NCBI GenBank assembly: GCA_029782365.1
Contig: JAKOUW010000240.1
Span: forward strand, 62,001-126,000
Source of the DNA: Chloroflexota bacterium
GTDB taxonomy: Bacteria > Chloroflexota > Anaerolineae > Anaerolineales > UBA4823
DNA: 64,000 bases
Direction: 5' to 3'
Part shown: piece after piece, positions 23,230 through 32,014 of the stretch
Numbering within the stretch: position 1 is the first letter of the stretch
Layout: each line of letters opens with the position of its first letter
Position numbers and translations under genes: made by a program
The notes under the pieces: generated by a model
Databases searched by the model: none
What the model was told of the DNA's origin: nothing
Seen by the model: the letters and a program-made list of their open reading frames with translations, nothing else

Positions 23230-25275
23230 ATGTTTGGTGGTCCTTCTCAAATGTTCCGGCAGGAGACAAGCAAGCCCAAGAAAACGGGCGAAACTCTGCG
23301 CCGGTTTAGCAAATACCTGGCTCCCTGGTGGCTGGCCCTGACTTTGGCGCTGATTTTTGTGGTCATCTCTACCTGGGCGCAAGTCACCAACCCCGAACTG
23401 ACAGGCCAGTTGGTCGATTGTTATCTGACGCCGACTGCCGCCAGCGCCTTCGGCGGCAGCGCAGCCTCCTTTCTTGGCACTGAGCAAACCGCAGCTCAAA
23501 ATAACTGTTGGCTCTCGGAAGGTAAGCAGCCCGAGGGTTATACCCAGACGCTCATCAAGACGGTTTTCCTGTCGGGCGGTTATCAAGCCCCCTCAGACAG
23601 CCTGACCCAGGATGAACGCATTTCCGGCCTGGTGCGCCTTATCTGGCTGATTGTTGTTCTATATGTGGCAGGCGCCGTGCTGACTGGCATGACCTTTTTC
23701 TCCGTGACCTGGGCTGGGCAGCATGTGCTGCGTGATCTGCGTATCGAGGTTTTTCAGCATCTGCATAACCTGCACATGGGTTATTACGCCGAACACGAAG
23801 CTGGCGACCTGATGAGCCGCATCACCAACGATACAGAAACCATCGGCCAGGCGCTGAACTTTGCCCTGGTCAACGTGATCAGCGGCGCGCTGCTTCTGGT
23901 ATGGATTGCCTACAACATGCTGACCAAAAGCGTGCCATTTGCCCTGCTCAGCATGGCGGTGGCGCCGGTGATGGCGGTCGTTACCGTGTGGTTTTCTTCC
24001 CAGGCGCGCAAAGCTTTCCGCCGCACGCGCCAGTCGATCGGTTCGGTCAACGCCGAGCTGCAGGAATCGATCTCGGCGGTGAGAGAAGTGCAGGCTTTCA
24101 ACCGCGCCGAAGAGAATATCGAACAATTCCGCACGCTGAACGCCGCCAACCGCGATGCAAATGTGCGCGCCGTCACGTTTACCAGCGCGCTGGCGCCTGC
24201 CCTGGAAGCTCTGGGCTATGTTGCTTTGATGATCGTCACCACGGTCGGCGGCACACTTCTGCTTAATGGTGGGAGCATCATGGGTACCACCGTCTCGCTC
24301 GGCCTGGTGATCACTTTCCTGGGCTATGTGCAGCGCTTCAACCAACCGATCCAGCAGATCGCTGTTCTGTGGACCAACGTGCAGAGCGCCCTGGCGGGTG
24401 TGGAACGCATCTTTAGCCTGCTGGATGAGCAGCCAGCCATCGTGAACGCCTCGGATGCCATTGAAATGCCCACGATCCAGGGAAAGGTGGAGCTCAAAAA
24501 TGTGGCCGCCGAATATGTCAAAGGCCAGCAGGTGCTGTGCCATGTCAACTTCACCGCCGAACCCGGGCAAACAATCGCCATCGTTGGTCCGACGGGCGCC
24601 GGCAAGACCACGATCATCAATTTGCTACCGCGCTTCTATGATGTCACCGAAGGCGCCCTGCTGATTGACGGCATCGATGTGCGCCACGTGACTACCGACT
24701 CTCTGCGCAAGCAGATTGGCATTGTCTTGCAAGATACTTTCCTGTTCAGCACCACAGTGATGGAAAACATTCGCTTTGGGAAACCGGATGCTACCGATGA
24801 ACAGGTGCTCGCGGCTGCCCAACTGGCGCACGCCGACACCTTTATCGATCGCCTGCCCGACAAGTACAACACACTGCTCGGGGAGCGCGGCAGCGGTCTC
24901 TCGCAGGGACAGCGCCAGCTCCTGGCGATCGCCCGGGCGGCACTGGCGGACCCGCGCATCTTGATCCTGGATGAAGCGACCTCCAGCGTGGATACCCGCA
25001 CCGAACGCCTGATCCAGAAGGCGCTGGAAAAGCTGCTCAAGGGCCGCACAAGCTTTGTGATCGCCCACCGTTTGAGCACCATTCGTAACGCTGACATGGT
25101 CCTGGTGGTGAATGACGGCGAGATCATCGAGCGCGGCAGGCATGAAGAGCTGTTGGCGCAAAAAGGATTCTATTACGATCTGTATATGAGCCAGTTCAAG
25201 CGCGACCCAAGCTTTGTCGATATCTCGAACAACGGCTCCAAACCGCTGGCAGCCGAAGCGGCGCCAGCCAGCTAA
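23230..25275 (+). CDS. heterodimeric ABC exporter subunit with catalytic nucleotide site
   Basis: A 681-residue half transporter. The start ATG follows TTGGAGGAA and a longer frame into the preceding gene is not used. Six membrane helices occupy about 30-400, with a long loop of 60 residues between the first two helices containing two Cys (DCYLTPTAAS ... NNCWLSEGK). ATPase motifs: Walker A GPTGAGKT near 452, signature LSQGQRQL near 556, Walker B plus catalytic Glu LILDEATSSVD near 578, switch His VIAHRLST near 611. It pairs with the preceding subunit, 28 nt upstream. Confidence 0.93.
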   Translation: MFGGPSQMFRQETSKPKKTGETLRRFSKYLAPWWLALTLALIFVVISTWAQVTNPELTGQLVDCYLTPTAASAFGGSAASFLGTEQTAAQNNCWLSEGKQPEGYTQTLIKTVFLSGGYQAPSDSLTQDERISGLVRLIWLIVVLYVAGAVLTGMTFFSVTWAGQHVLRDLRIEVFQHLHNLHMGYYAEHEAGDLMSRITNDTETIGQALNFALVNVISGALLLVWIAYNMLTKSVPFALLSMAVAPVMAVVTVWFSSQARKAFRRTRQSIGSVNAELQESISAVREVQAFNRAEENIEQFRTLNAANRDANVRAVTFTSALAPALEALGYVALMIVTTVGGTLLLNGGSIMGTTVSLGLVITFLGYVQRFNQPIQQIAVLWTNVQSALAGVERIFSLLDEQPAIVNASDAIEMPTIQGKVELKNVAAEYVKGQQVLCHVNFTAEPGQTIAIVGPTGAGKTTIINLLPRFYDVTEGALLIDGIDVRHVTTDSLRKQIGIVLQDTFLFSTTVMENIRFGKPDATDEQVLAAAQLAHADTFIDRLPDKYNTLLGERGSGLSQGQRQLLAIARAALADPRILILDEATSSVDTRTERLIQKALEKLLKGRTSFVIAHRLSTIRNADMVLVVNDGEIIERGRHEELLAQKGFYYDLYMSQFKRDPSFVDISNNGSKPLAAEAAPAS

Positions 25276-25280
25276 TCACT

Positions 25281-25318
25281 ATAAACGGTGGACATGCCTT
25301 GTCCACCGTTTATTTTTT
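25281..25318. terminator. bidirectional terminator between convergent operons
   Basis: Stem ATAAACGGTGGAC (25281-25293) / GTCCACCGTTTAT (25301-25313), followed by a T tract on the + strand. It ends exporter transcription and overlaps the last codons of the convergent tungstate ATPase gene. Confidence 0.85.
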
Positions 25319-26392
25319 AAGCAGATGAGCTGCGCTGGCTTTGAACGTGGCGCTGACGGGCACTCCCTGCGCCAGGCCCAACTCTTGGGCTGACAGGCGC
25401 GTGACCAAAGCCGTCAAAGGAAAACCGCAGTCAACCGTTACCCGCAGCAGCGCTCCCTGGGGCGACAGCCGTTTTACAATGCCCTGCAATTGATTGCGGG
25501 CGCTGGAGCGCAGCGCGCTGGCGACCGGCCAGAGAGTGATATCTTCCGGCCGTAAGCATACCAAAACAGCTTGCCCGAGCTGAGCATCGCCTGTGGTTTC
25601 GATCATGGCTTTTCCATTGACTTTGACCGTCACCAAACCATCCTGGGTGCGGGTCACGACGGCCGGGATAATCGTTTCGATACCCACGAAAGCCGCCACA
25701 TCCGGGTCGGCCGGGGTGTTAAACACATCCTGGGGCGAGCCGGTCTGCCGCAAGCGACCGCCGATCAGCACAGCGATTCGCTGCCCGAACCGCAGGGCCT
25801 CATCGAGATCGTGGGTGATAAAGATTGTGGTAGCCTGAGCGGATTGTAAGATAGTCTGCAGCTCGTCGAGCAGGCGCAAACGCGTCGGTGCATCCAGGGC
25901 GCTGAAAGGTTCATCCAGCATCAGCAGTTCTGGCTCGAGGGCGAAGGCGCGCGCCAGGCTGACACGTTGAGCCTCGCCGCCGGAGAGCTGGCGGGCGGAG
26001 CGGCTGCTCAAATTTAATATGCCCAGGCGCTCCAACCAGCCGTTTACTCGCTGCCGAATATGTGCTTCGGGCAGGCCGCGGAATCGCAAACCAGCCGCCA
26101 CGTTGTAGTATACATTGGTATCCAGCAGCAACGGCTCCTGCAGCACCAGCCCCAGGCGGCGGCGGTATGCCAGGTCGTTTTGTTGGAGCGCAGGCTGGCC
26201 GTTCAGCCAGATCTCCCCGCTGTCCAGGGTGATCAGGCGGCTGAGGGCCAGCAGGAGAGTGCTTTTACCAGCGCCGTTTGGGCCGATCACCGCCAGCATC
26301 TCACCGGGTTGGATATTCAGCGTATCCACCGCCAGCACCTGGCGGCCGCCGCGGCTGGCGCGCAGGTTGTGCACCTCCAGGTGGGCGCTCAT
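25310..26392 (-). CDS. tupC: tungstate/molybdate ABC importer ATPase with TOBE domain
   Basis: A 360-residue ATP-binding subunit. Walker A GPNGAGKST at about 36-44, signature LSGGEAQRVSLARA at about 137-150, Walker B LLMLDEPFSALD, and the switch His in IFITHDLDEAL. After 235 a C-terminal TOBE-like extension (CLRPEDITLWP, then LQGIVKRLSPQGALLRVTVD) binds oxyanion in the Mod/Tup/Wtp group. Its ATG overlaps the permease stop by 4 nt. With the permease and a TTTST-type binding protein it forms a complete importer. Confidence 0.9.
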   Translation of the reverse strand: MSAHLEVHNLRASRGGRQVLAVDTLNIQPGEMLAVIGPNGAGKSTLLLALSRLITLDSGEIWLNGQPALQQNDLAYRRRLGLVLQEPLLLDTNVYYNVAAGLRFRGLPEAHIRQRVNGWLERLGILNLSSRSARQLSGGEAQRVSLARAFALEPELLMLDEPFSALDAPTRLRLLDELQTILQSAQATTIFITHDLDEALRFGQRIAVLIGGRLRQTGSPQDVFNTPADPDVAAFVGIETIIPAVVTRTQDGLVTVKVNGKAMIETTGDAQLGQAVLVCLRPEDITLWPVASALRSSARNQLQGIVKRLSPQGALLRVTVDCGFPLTALVTRLSAQELGLAQGVPVSATFKASAAHLLKK

Positions 26393-27087
26393 CGGCGTGC
26401 GCCCCGCTGTTGGATCCAGGTCAGCGCCAGGTTAACCAGGAAGGCTAACAGCAGCAGGATCGCACTGAGAGCGATGGCTTGTGTGAACTCGCCCTTGCTG
26501 GTTTCCAGCACAATCGCCGTGGTCAAAACACGCGTCTGGTAGCGAATATTGCCGCCCACCATCATCGAGGCGCCGACTTCGGAGATCACGCTGCCAAAAC
26601 CTGCCATCAGCGCCGCCAGCAGAGGCAGGCGCGCTTCGCGCCACAGCGCCCAGATCATCTGCAGACGCGAGGCTCCCAGGCCGAGCAGTTGCGTTTGCAG
26701 GCGAGGATTTAACTGCTGCAGAGCGGCGACTGTCAGACCGGTGACGACCGGCGCAGCAATCACGATCTGGGCGATGATAATGGCGCTGGGGGTATAGATC
26801 AGGCGCAGGTCGCCCAATGGGCCGCTGCGCCACAGCAACATTGAAACCAGCAGGCCGACCACGACCGGCGGCAGAGCCATGCCGGTATTGACCACGCTGA
26901 GCAGAAAACTGCGCCCGCGAAAGCGGCCCAGCGCCAGCCAAGTTCCCAGCGGCAGGCCGATGAATAAACTGATGCCGGTCGCCAGGCCAGAGACGCGCAG
27001 CGAGAAAAGGGTGATATCCCAGACTTCGGGATCGCCGCCCAGCAGCAGTTGAATAGTTTGGACGAGGCCTTGCCAGAGTGTGGACAT
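26389..27087 (-). CDS. tupB: tungstate ABC importer permease (TupB type)
   Basis: A 232-residue inner-membrane permease with about five to six helices. The opening LWQGLVQTIQLLLGGDPEVW and the EAA-like loop GASRLQMIWALWREARLPLL (about 145-170) are typical of TupB/ModB. It forms the channel of the importer encoded with the flanking binding protein and ATPase. The chosen ATG gives the family length. An in-frame TTG 10 codons earlier is possible, and neither has a clear ribosome site. Confidence 0.88.
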   Translation of the reverse strand: MSTLWQGLVQTIQLLLGGDPEVWDITLFSLRVSGLATGISLFIGLPLGTWLALGRFRGRSFLLSVVNTGMALPPVVVGLLVSMLLWRSGPLGDLRLIYTPSAIIIAQIVIAAPVVTGLTVAALQQLNPRLQTQLLGLGASRLQMIWALWREARLPLLAALMAGFGSVISEVGASMMVGGNIRYQTRVLTTAIVLETSKGEFTQAIALSAILLLLAFLVNLALTWIQQRGARR

Positions 27088-27131
27088 AAAAATGTAAGGC
27101 GGGTGGGCGCCACACAATTTAGCGTATTTTT

Positions 27132-28043
27132 TTACTTCAAGCCCAGGTCGGCGTCCGTTTTGTCGCCGTCCCAGAAAAACAGAGGCTGACCGTATTTGTC
27201 GGCGCCAAATGTGCTGATGAGCTGTTTGCCCTGCTCAGAGAGCACGTAATCAGCGAAAGCCCTGGCGCCAGCGCTGTTCACCTTCGGCCACTTGGCAGTG
27301 CTGACGGTGATGACATGGTAGATATTCAACAGGGCATTATTGCCCTCCACCAGGATTTCCAGGTTCAGGTTAGCTTTGTTTGCCAGGAATGTCGCCCGGT
27401 CGGTCAGCGTGTAACCACCTTTTTCAGAAGCGACGGTCAGCGTGGCCCCCATGCCCTGCCCGGTTTCGATATACCAGGCGGCCTTGTTTCCTTTGGGGTC
27501 AAAGCCGGCATTCTTCCAGAAATCCAGCTCCTTGGTGCTGGTGCCTGAGGCGTCGCCGCGGGCAATGAAGGTAGCGCCAGCAGCAGCGATCTTCTTGAAG
27601 GCATCGGCTGGCCCGGCGCCTTTGATCCCCGCCGGATCATTCGCCGGCCCGACGAGGATGAAGTCGTTGTGCATCACCAGCTTGCGATCATCGCCGAAAC
27701 CATTAGCCATATAAGTTTTTTCTGCGGCAGGTGAGTGAACCAGAAGCACATCGGCATTGCCATCCTGGCCAAGCTTCAGCGCCGCTCCGCTGCCGACTGC
27801 GATCACTTTAACCGTGTACCGGGTTTGCTTTTCGAAGGCCGGCACCAATACATCGAGCAGGCCCGAATCTTGCGTGCTGGTGGTGGTGGCCAGGATCAAC
27901 TGGGGATTGGCCGGTGCAGGCAGAGGGGCGGCCGTGGGCGCGGCGGTAGGAGCTGGCTGCGCGACAGTCGCTGCGGGCGCGCAACCAGCCATCAAAACCG
28001 ATAAAATCCAAAGTTTTGATAACAGGCGTAATCTCATGCTCAT
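27132..28043 (-). CDS. tupA: tungstate-binding lipoprotein (TupA type)
   Basis: A 303-residue periplasmic-type binding protein. Signal with lipobox MAGC (19-22), a short Pro/Ala linker (TAAPTAAPLPAPANP), then ILATTTSTQDSGLLDVLVPA (about 50-69), which contains the TTTS oxyanion motif of TupA. Further landmarks are GSGAALKLGQDGNADVLLVH and GDASGTSTKELDFWK. TupA proteins bind tungstate with very high affinity and prefer it over molybdate. First gene of the leftward importer operon. The promoter region is shared with the divergent regulator. Confidence 0.92.
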   Translation of the reverse strand: MSMRLRLLSKLWILSVLMAGCAPAATVAQPAPTAAPTAAPLPAPANPQLILATTTSTQDSGLLDVLVPAFEKQTRYTVKVIAVGSGAALKLGQDGNADVLLVHSPAAEKTYMANGFGDDRKLVMHNDFILVGPANDPAGIKGAGPADAFKKIAAAGATFIARGDASGTSTKELDFWKNAGFDPKGNKAAWYIETGQGMGATLTVASEKGGYTLTDRATFLANKANLNLEILVEGNNALLNIYHVITVSTAKWPKVNSAGARAFADYVLSEQGKQLISTFGADKYGQPLFFWDGDKTDADLGLK

Positions 28044-28086
28044 TTCCTTTTAAAAAAAATGATTGGTTTTACAAGAATCGGGAATG

Positions 28087-28111
28087 TGTATATTGTAAGT
28101 ATACAACAATA
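28087..28111. promoter_or_regulatory. nested inverted repeats between tupA and its divergent regulator
   Basis: TGTATA, 7 nt, TATACA (28087-28105), and overlapping it TATTGT, 9 nt, ACAATA (28091-28111). They lie in the 208-nt gap, 44 nt before the tupA start. A two-fold symmetrical site here is a good candidate operator for the GntR-type regulator. It differs from the classical ModE box. Confidence 0.55.
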
Positions 28112-28251
28112 CAAATAATAATAGAAGCAGGTTGGGTTGTCAAGTTCGGCGAGAGGTATTTGGCGTATCTCGTGCGCTTGCTTCGTGCTAGAATAAGCGA
28201 ATAGCCGAAAACATGTTTGGGTAACAAGCATACAAGGCCAAGTGAGGCAGC

Positions 28252-29346
28252 ATGGAAGAGCAATTTCTTTATCGCCAGATTGCGATCGCGTTTCGACAGC
28301 AAATCATGCAAGGCGAACTGCGCCCCGGGCAGCGTCTGCCGCCGATGCGCGCCCTGATGAAGGATTGGAACTGCACTCTGTCTACTGCCCAGCGCGCTTA
28401 CCAGGAATTGGCCCGCCAGGGCCTGGTGATCAGCCGCCCGGGCCAGGGGACGCATGTGAACGAGCGATTGGCGGCGAAATCGGACACGCCTCTGCGCCGG
28501 GCATCGTTGATCCACCGCGCTGAGACGTTTCTTTTGGAAGTGTTGACCGCGGGCTATACGCCCAGCGATGTGGAAGATGCCGTGCGCGTGGCGCTTGACC
28601 ACTGGCGAGAGGTGGCACAAGAACCTGATCCGGCGGCGCCGGGCATTCTGCGCTTCGAGGGCAGTCATGACCTGGCGGTCGCCTGGATAGCCGGTCATTT
28701 GCCCGCCATCGTACCTGGCTGGACGCTGAATCTGACCTACAGCGGAAGCCTGGCGGGGCTGATTTCCCTGGCTGGCGGCCATGCTGACCTGGCGGGCAGC
28801 CATTTGTGGGATGCCGAAACCAGAACTTACAATGCTCCTTTTGTGCAGCGGATTTTACCGGGCCGCCGGGTGGCGCTTGTTACACTGGCCCACCGCCGGT
28901 TGGGCCTGGTTTTGCCGCCTGGCAACCCGGCACATATCCTCAAGCTGGCTGACCTGACGAAACCTGGCCTGCGCTTCGCCAACCGCCAGCCGGGCTCTGG
29001 CACACGCGTCTGGCTGGAAATCCAGCTTCAACGCCTGGGAATTGAACCTGCCATGATCAACGGTTACCATAATGTATACCTGACGCATTCGGAAGTCGCC
29101 CGTGTGATCGCGGAAGGAGCGGCGGATGTCGGATTGGCCTTTGAAGGCGCAGCAGCATCCTTCGGTCTCGACTTTATTCCCTTGACAAACGAGCGCTATG
29201 ACCTGGTGATCCCGGCCGAAACGATGACCCAGCCGGCGATACAACTTTTAATCAACTGGTTGTCAAGCCAGGCCGGGCGCCAGGCGCTCTCGGCCCTTCC
29301 CGGTTACGAGACCAGCGAAACCGGCAGCCTGGCGTGGATTGGATGA
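28252..29346 (+). CDS. GntR-HTH fused to a molybdate/tungstate-binding-like domain
   Basis: A 364-residue regulator. Residues 1-75 are a GntR winged helix (IAIAFRQQIMQGELRPGQRL, then STAQRAYQELARQGLVISRP). After a helical linker, residues 135-350 form a periplasmic-binding-protein fold of the COG1910 type: LRFEGSHDLAVAWIAGHLPA, ANRQPGSGTRVWLEIQLQRL, and GAADVGLAFEGAA. It probably senses oxyanion in the cytoplasm and regulates the divergent tupABC genes. The HTH class is unlike ModE (LysR-like HTH) and unlike XRE-HTH fusions of the same binding domain. Start ATG behind GTGAGG. Confidence 0.88.
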   Translation: MEEQFLYRQIAIAFRQQIMQGELRPGQRLPPMRALMKDWNCTLSTAQRAYQELARQGLVISRPGQGTHVNERLAAKSDTPLRRASLIHRAETFLLEVLTAGYTPSDVEDAVRVALDHWREVAQEPDPAAPGILRFEGSHDLAVAWIAGHLPAIVPGWTLNLTYSGSLAGLISLAGGHADLAGSHLWDAETRTYNAPFVQRILPGRRVALVTLAHRRLGLVLPPGNPAHILKLADLTKPGLRFANRQPGSGTRVWLEIQLQRLGIEPAMINGYHNVYLTHSEVARVIAEGAADVGLAFEGAAASFGLDFIPLTNERYDLVIPAETMTQPAIQLLINWLSSQAGRQALSALPGYETSETGSLAWIG

Positions 29347-29353
29347 TTACGAA

Positions 29354-29980
29354 ATGAGTTCTAAACTCTGCCCGAAAATAATTCTCGAAGGCACTCGCCT
29401 GACCTTCAAGACCGAAATCGCCTTTGCTCTGAACGAGCACCCGCGCATCGTCGGCCCGCGCCGCTACCGTTATCATTCGCCGCTCATTTCAGCCGAATGG
29501 TGTGCTTTCACCAACTTTCCATGGGGGCGCGGCCTGATCAATTTTGAGCCTCAAGAAGAAGCGCTGGCGATGGAGACTTACCACACCTGGGCGCGGTTGT
29601 TTGAACTGCAGCAGTATTATTCCTGGATAATTGACCGGTTTCATATCTCGACACGCGCCTACCAATGGATGACCTACCAGCGCGATTACGATTTCCGCTG
29701 GTTGGAGCAGCGCCTGGCGCCGTTGGGGTTCCGGCTTGTTTTTTTGAACCGCAGTGCCGAATCGTTTGCGGCGGCGCGCTTGGAACGTTTGAAAGTCTCA
29801 GGCAACCCTCACCAGTATGACGATCTGAACCGCTTTATGGATGAGCAGAAGCTGATGCGCCGCCTGGTTGGTGAATCAGCGCTTCAGCGCCTGGAAGTCG
29901 ATATCTCGAACAACGATATCAGCCAGGCAGTTGAAACCATCGCCGATTGGCTGGAACAGACAGGCGGCCTTTACATATAA
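29354..29980 (+). CDS. P-loop kinase-like protein with altered Walker A
   Basis: A 208-residue protein shaped like a nucleoside or thymidylate kinase. The start, KIILEGTRLTFKTEIAFALN, corresponds to the Walker A region E-G-x4-GKT but has Phe in place of the Gly before KT (GTRLTFKT). The ending, RLEVDISNNDISQAVETIADWLEQ, matches the D-x-S-x3-D and terminal dWl helix of such kinases. In between are many aromatic residues. The substrate is unknown and activity is doubtful because of the changed loop. An upstream start 5 codons earlier overlaps the regulator gene. The next gene encodes an adenosine-specific-kinase family protein. Confidence 0.55.
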   Translation: MSSKLCPKIILEGTRLTFKTEIAFALNEHPRIVGPRRYRYHSPLISAEWCAFTNFPWGRGLINFEPQEEALAMETYHTWARLFELQQYYSWIIDRFHISTRAYQWMTYQRDYDFRWLEQRLAPLGFRLVFLNRSAESFAAARLERLKVSGNPHQYDDLNRFMDEQKLMRRLVGESALQRLEVDISNNDISQAVETIADWLEQTGGLYI

Positions 29981-30028
29981 TCAGTTATCCCTGGCAATTC
30001 ATACCGGGTTAAGAAAGGATTGTTGATT

Positions 30029-30514
30029 ATGGAATTAACCACATTGTCTATTCAGAAACCAGAGGAGATCAATTTCATCCTCGGACAGTCACATTTTATT
30101 AAAACGGTTGAAGATCTGCATGAAGCGCTGGTCGGGGCTGTGCCGGGGATCAAATTTGGCCTGGCTTTTTGCGAAGCTTCGGGTAAATGCCTGGTGCGTT
30201 GGACGGGCACAGACCCGGGGATGATCGAACTGGCGCGGCAGAACGCCATGGCGATTGGGGCCGGGCACAGCTTTATTTTGTTCTTGGGACCTGGTTTCTA
30301 TCCGATCAATGTGCTCAACCTGGTCAAGAATCTTCCGGAAGTTTGCCGGATCTACTGCGCCACTGCCAACCCGGTGCAGGTGCTGATCGCCCAAACGGAA
30401 CAGGGCCGCGGCATATTGGGTGTGGTGGATGGTTTCAGCCCGCAAGGGATAGAGGGCGAGGAGGACATCGCCTGGCGCAAGGGATTCCTGCGCATGATTG
30501 GTTATAAGTTTTAA
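30029..30514 (+). CDS. adenosine-specific kinase family (DUF355)
   Basis: A 161-residue protein of the PF04008 family, first described in archaea: FILGQSHFIKTVEDLHEALV, KFGLAFCEASGKCLVRWTG, GHSFILFLGPGFYPINVLN, EVCRIYCATANPVQVLIAQT, and GRGILGVVDGFSPQGIEGEE, present almost in full. The archaeal member PAE2307 is reported to bind and phosphorylate adenosine. The ATG has AAGAAAGGA 8-10 nt upstream; a TTG three codons earlier is less likely. The stop overlaps by 4 nt the end of the convergent Nudix gene. Confidence 0.9.
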   Translation: MELTTLSIQKPEEINFILGQSHFIKTVEDLHEALVGAVPGIKFGLAFCEASGKCLVRWTGTDPGMIELARQNAMAIGAGHSFILFLGPGFYPINVLNLVKNLPEVCRIYCATANPVQVLIAQTEQGRGILGVVDGFSPQGIEGEEDIAWRKGFLRMIGYKF

Positions 30515-30939
30515 CCGTTCAGTCGTTTTAAATAGTGCGCTAAATTCTGCCGGGTGATGATCGTCAGGGTATCCGGTACGTGCAGCGGATCGAACCAACC
30601 GATCTGGGCACATTTTTCGGGCTCTAAAATGCGTGGCGCGCCGGCTGTGATCTTGCAAAGATAGGTGGGCGACACCCAGTGTTGGCCTTCATCTGGCAGG
30701 ATATGGTCAACCACATCAAGCAATTCGCCCACCTCCAGCATGATGCCGAATTCTTCGCACATCTCACGCTGGAGAGCCTGGGCTAGCGTTTCGCCAAACT
30801 CCACGCTGCCTCCGGGAAATTCCCACAGGCCGCGCTCATTCTTGGCTTTCGGCCCACGCTGCGCCAAAAAGACCTGGCCTTTTTCACCTACGATGAGTGC
30901 GCCAACCCCCACGCCAATGTAATCGGTGCCGCGCTTCAT
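30511..30939 (-). CDS. Nudix hydrolase
   Basis: A 142-residue pyrophosphohydrolase. The complete Nudix box GGSVEFGETLAQALQREMCE (then EFGI) is at about 42-65, preceded by RGLWEFPGG as in MutT/ADP-ribose enzymes. It removes nucleoside diphosphates linked to another group, and the exact substrate is unknown. The start ATG overlaps the glycosyltransferase stop (ATGA), making it the last gene of a four-gene operon. A 34-codon upstream extension lies inside the glycosyltransferase gene and is discarded. Confidence 0.92.
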   Translation of the reverse strand: MKRGTDYIGVGVGALIVGEKGQVFLAQRGPKAKNERGLWEFPGGSVEFGETLAQALQREMCEEFGIMLEVGELLDVVDHILPDEGQHWVSPTYLCKITAGAPRILEPEKCAQIGWFDPLHVPDTLTIITRQNLAHYLKRLNG

Positions 30940-32012
30940 GAGGCCATCCGGCTGACGATAAAATCGGCTGCGGCCGCCGCGCTGTTGGGCTGCGGGGAAG
31001 GGGTGTGTTTTTGCAGTAACACCTCTAAGCGGGGCAGCCAATCGCCTGCGGCGAGTTCTGCTGCGCCGATTTCGAAGCCGCCGACCGAACGTCGAATAAA
31101 GCGGCTGATGACCGCACTTTCGCGAAAAGTTGGCCTGTCGATATAGACAAAGGGGATCCCGGCGCCTGCGGCTTCGGCCACAGAACTGTAACCGGTTTTG
31201 CCGACAAGCGCCGTGGCGTTTTGCAGTAGATTGGGATAGTAAAACCCGGCTGGCAGGATCATACGGTCGTCTCCAATTTTAAAATTTGACTGTTGCCCCA
31301 TGAAAATATAGTAAAAATCGCTAAACGCAGGCAGGCTGGCAAACAAATCCGGGCTGTTTTCACTGCCGCTGATCCCGATGACCACCAGGCGTTTTCCGTC
31401 CGGGATTCCGAGCACATGGCGAATATCGGCGGCTCGCCCGTCAGGCGGTCGGCTCATTGGGCCGACCTGCAGATCGGCCTCGCTGTCCGGCTGGCACAGT
31501 GGTTCGGTTTGAATATGGTAGCTGGCCTGCTTAAAAATTTTTTCCAGGTAATCAATATAGGGTGCCAGGCGCGGCTCAGCTGGCAGGTAACCAGAGTAAA
31601 TCCAATCCCAGGTGAAATTCTCTACCAACACAGATGGGATGCCAGCCGCCCTTGCGACTGCGATGCCCACGGGTGCGATATCGCAGACCACCAGCGCACA
31701 ACCTGCCTCTTTCACCTGGCAGGCAAGCTGTGCAACCAGGCTGCCGCGAAACGGCACCAGCGCCTCTAGGCGCTGCAGTGTCTCAGGAAGGTTTTCGTGC
31801 AGCGGGTCAGATTGAACCAGTCCGACATCGTAAGAACCACGATGGTGGTTGATAGCTTCGGTCAGGGATTCATGAAACAACCAGGTGGGCGCCATGCTGA
31901 AAACATCGAAATGCATGTTCGGTCGTATAGCCTGGATAGCCTGCATCAAAGCGCTGGCGCGGGTGGCGTGACCAAATCCGTGTGGAGTGATAAAAAAGGC
32001 AATGGATGGCAA
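30936..32012 (-). CDS. GT-B glycosyltransferase-like protein
   Basis: A 358-residue protein with the GT-B fold of the MurG/UGT class. The start FFITPHGFGHATRASALMQA contains the Gly-rich N-terminal loop (GFGH). The C-terminal donor-binding region reads GFYYPNLLQNATALVGKTGY, then SSVAEAAGAGIPFVYIDRP, with the conserved pattern of GT28-type enzymes. The start is set at TTG, 3 nt after the SDR stop and about 9 nt behind AAAAAGG. A longer frame would overlap the SDR gene by 70 nt. Acceptor unknown. Its SDR and Nudix neighbours suggest a small sugar or lipid pathway. Confidence 0.78.
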   Translation of the reverse strand: MPSIAFFITPHGFGHATRASALMQAIQAIRPNMHFDVFSMAPTWLFHESLTEAINHHRGSYDVGLVQSDPLHENLPETLQRLEALVPFRGSLVAQLACQVKEAGCALVVCDIAPVGIAVARAAGIPSVLVENFTWDWIYSGYLPAEPRLAPYIDYLEKIFKQASYHIQTEPLCQPDSEADLQVGPMSRPPDGRAADIRHVLGIPDGKRLVVIGISGSENSPDLFASLPAFSDFYYIFMGQQSNFKIGDDRMILPAGFYYPNLLQNATALVGKTGYSSVAEAAGAGIPFVYIDRPTFRESAVISRFIRRSVGGFEIGAAELAAGDWLPRLEVLLQKHTPSPQPNSAAAAADFIVSRMAS

Positions 32013-32014
32013 GA

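Noticed and set aside
23659..24570. 303-codon minus-strand frame rich in His and Gln
   Set aside because: Antisense of the second ABC exporter subunit.
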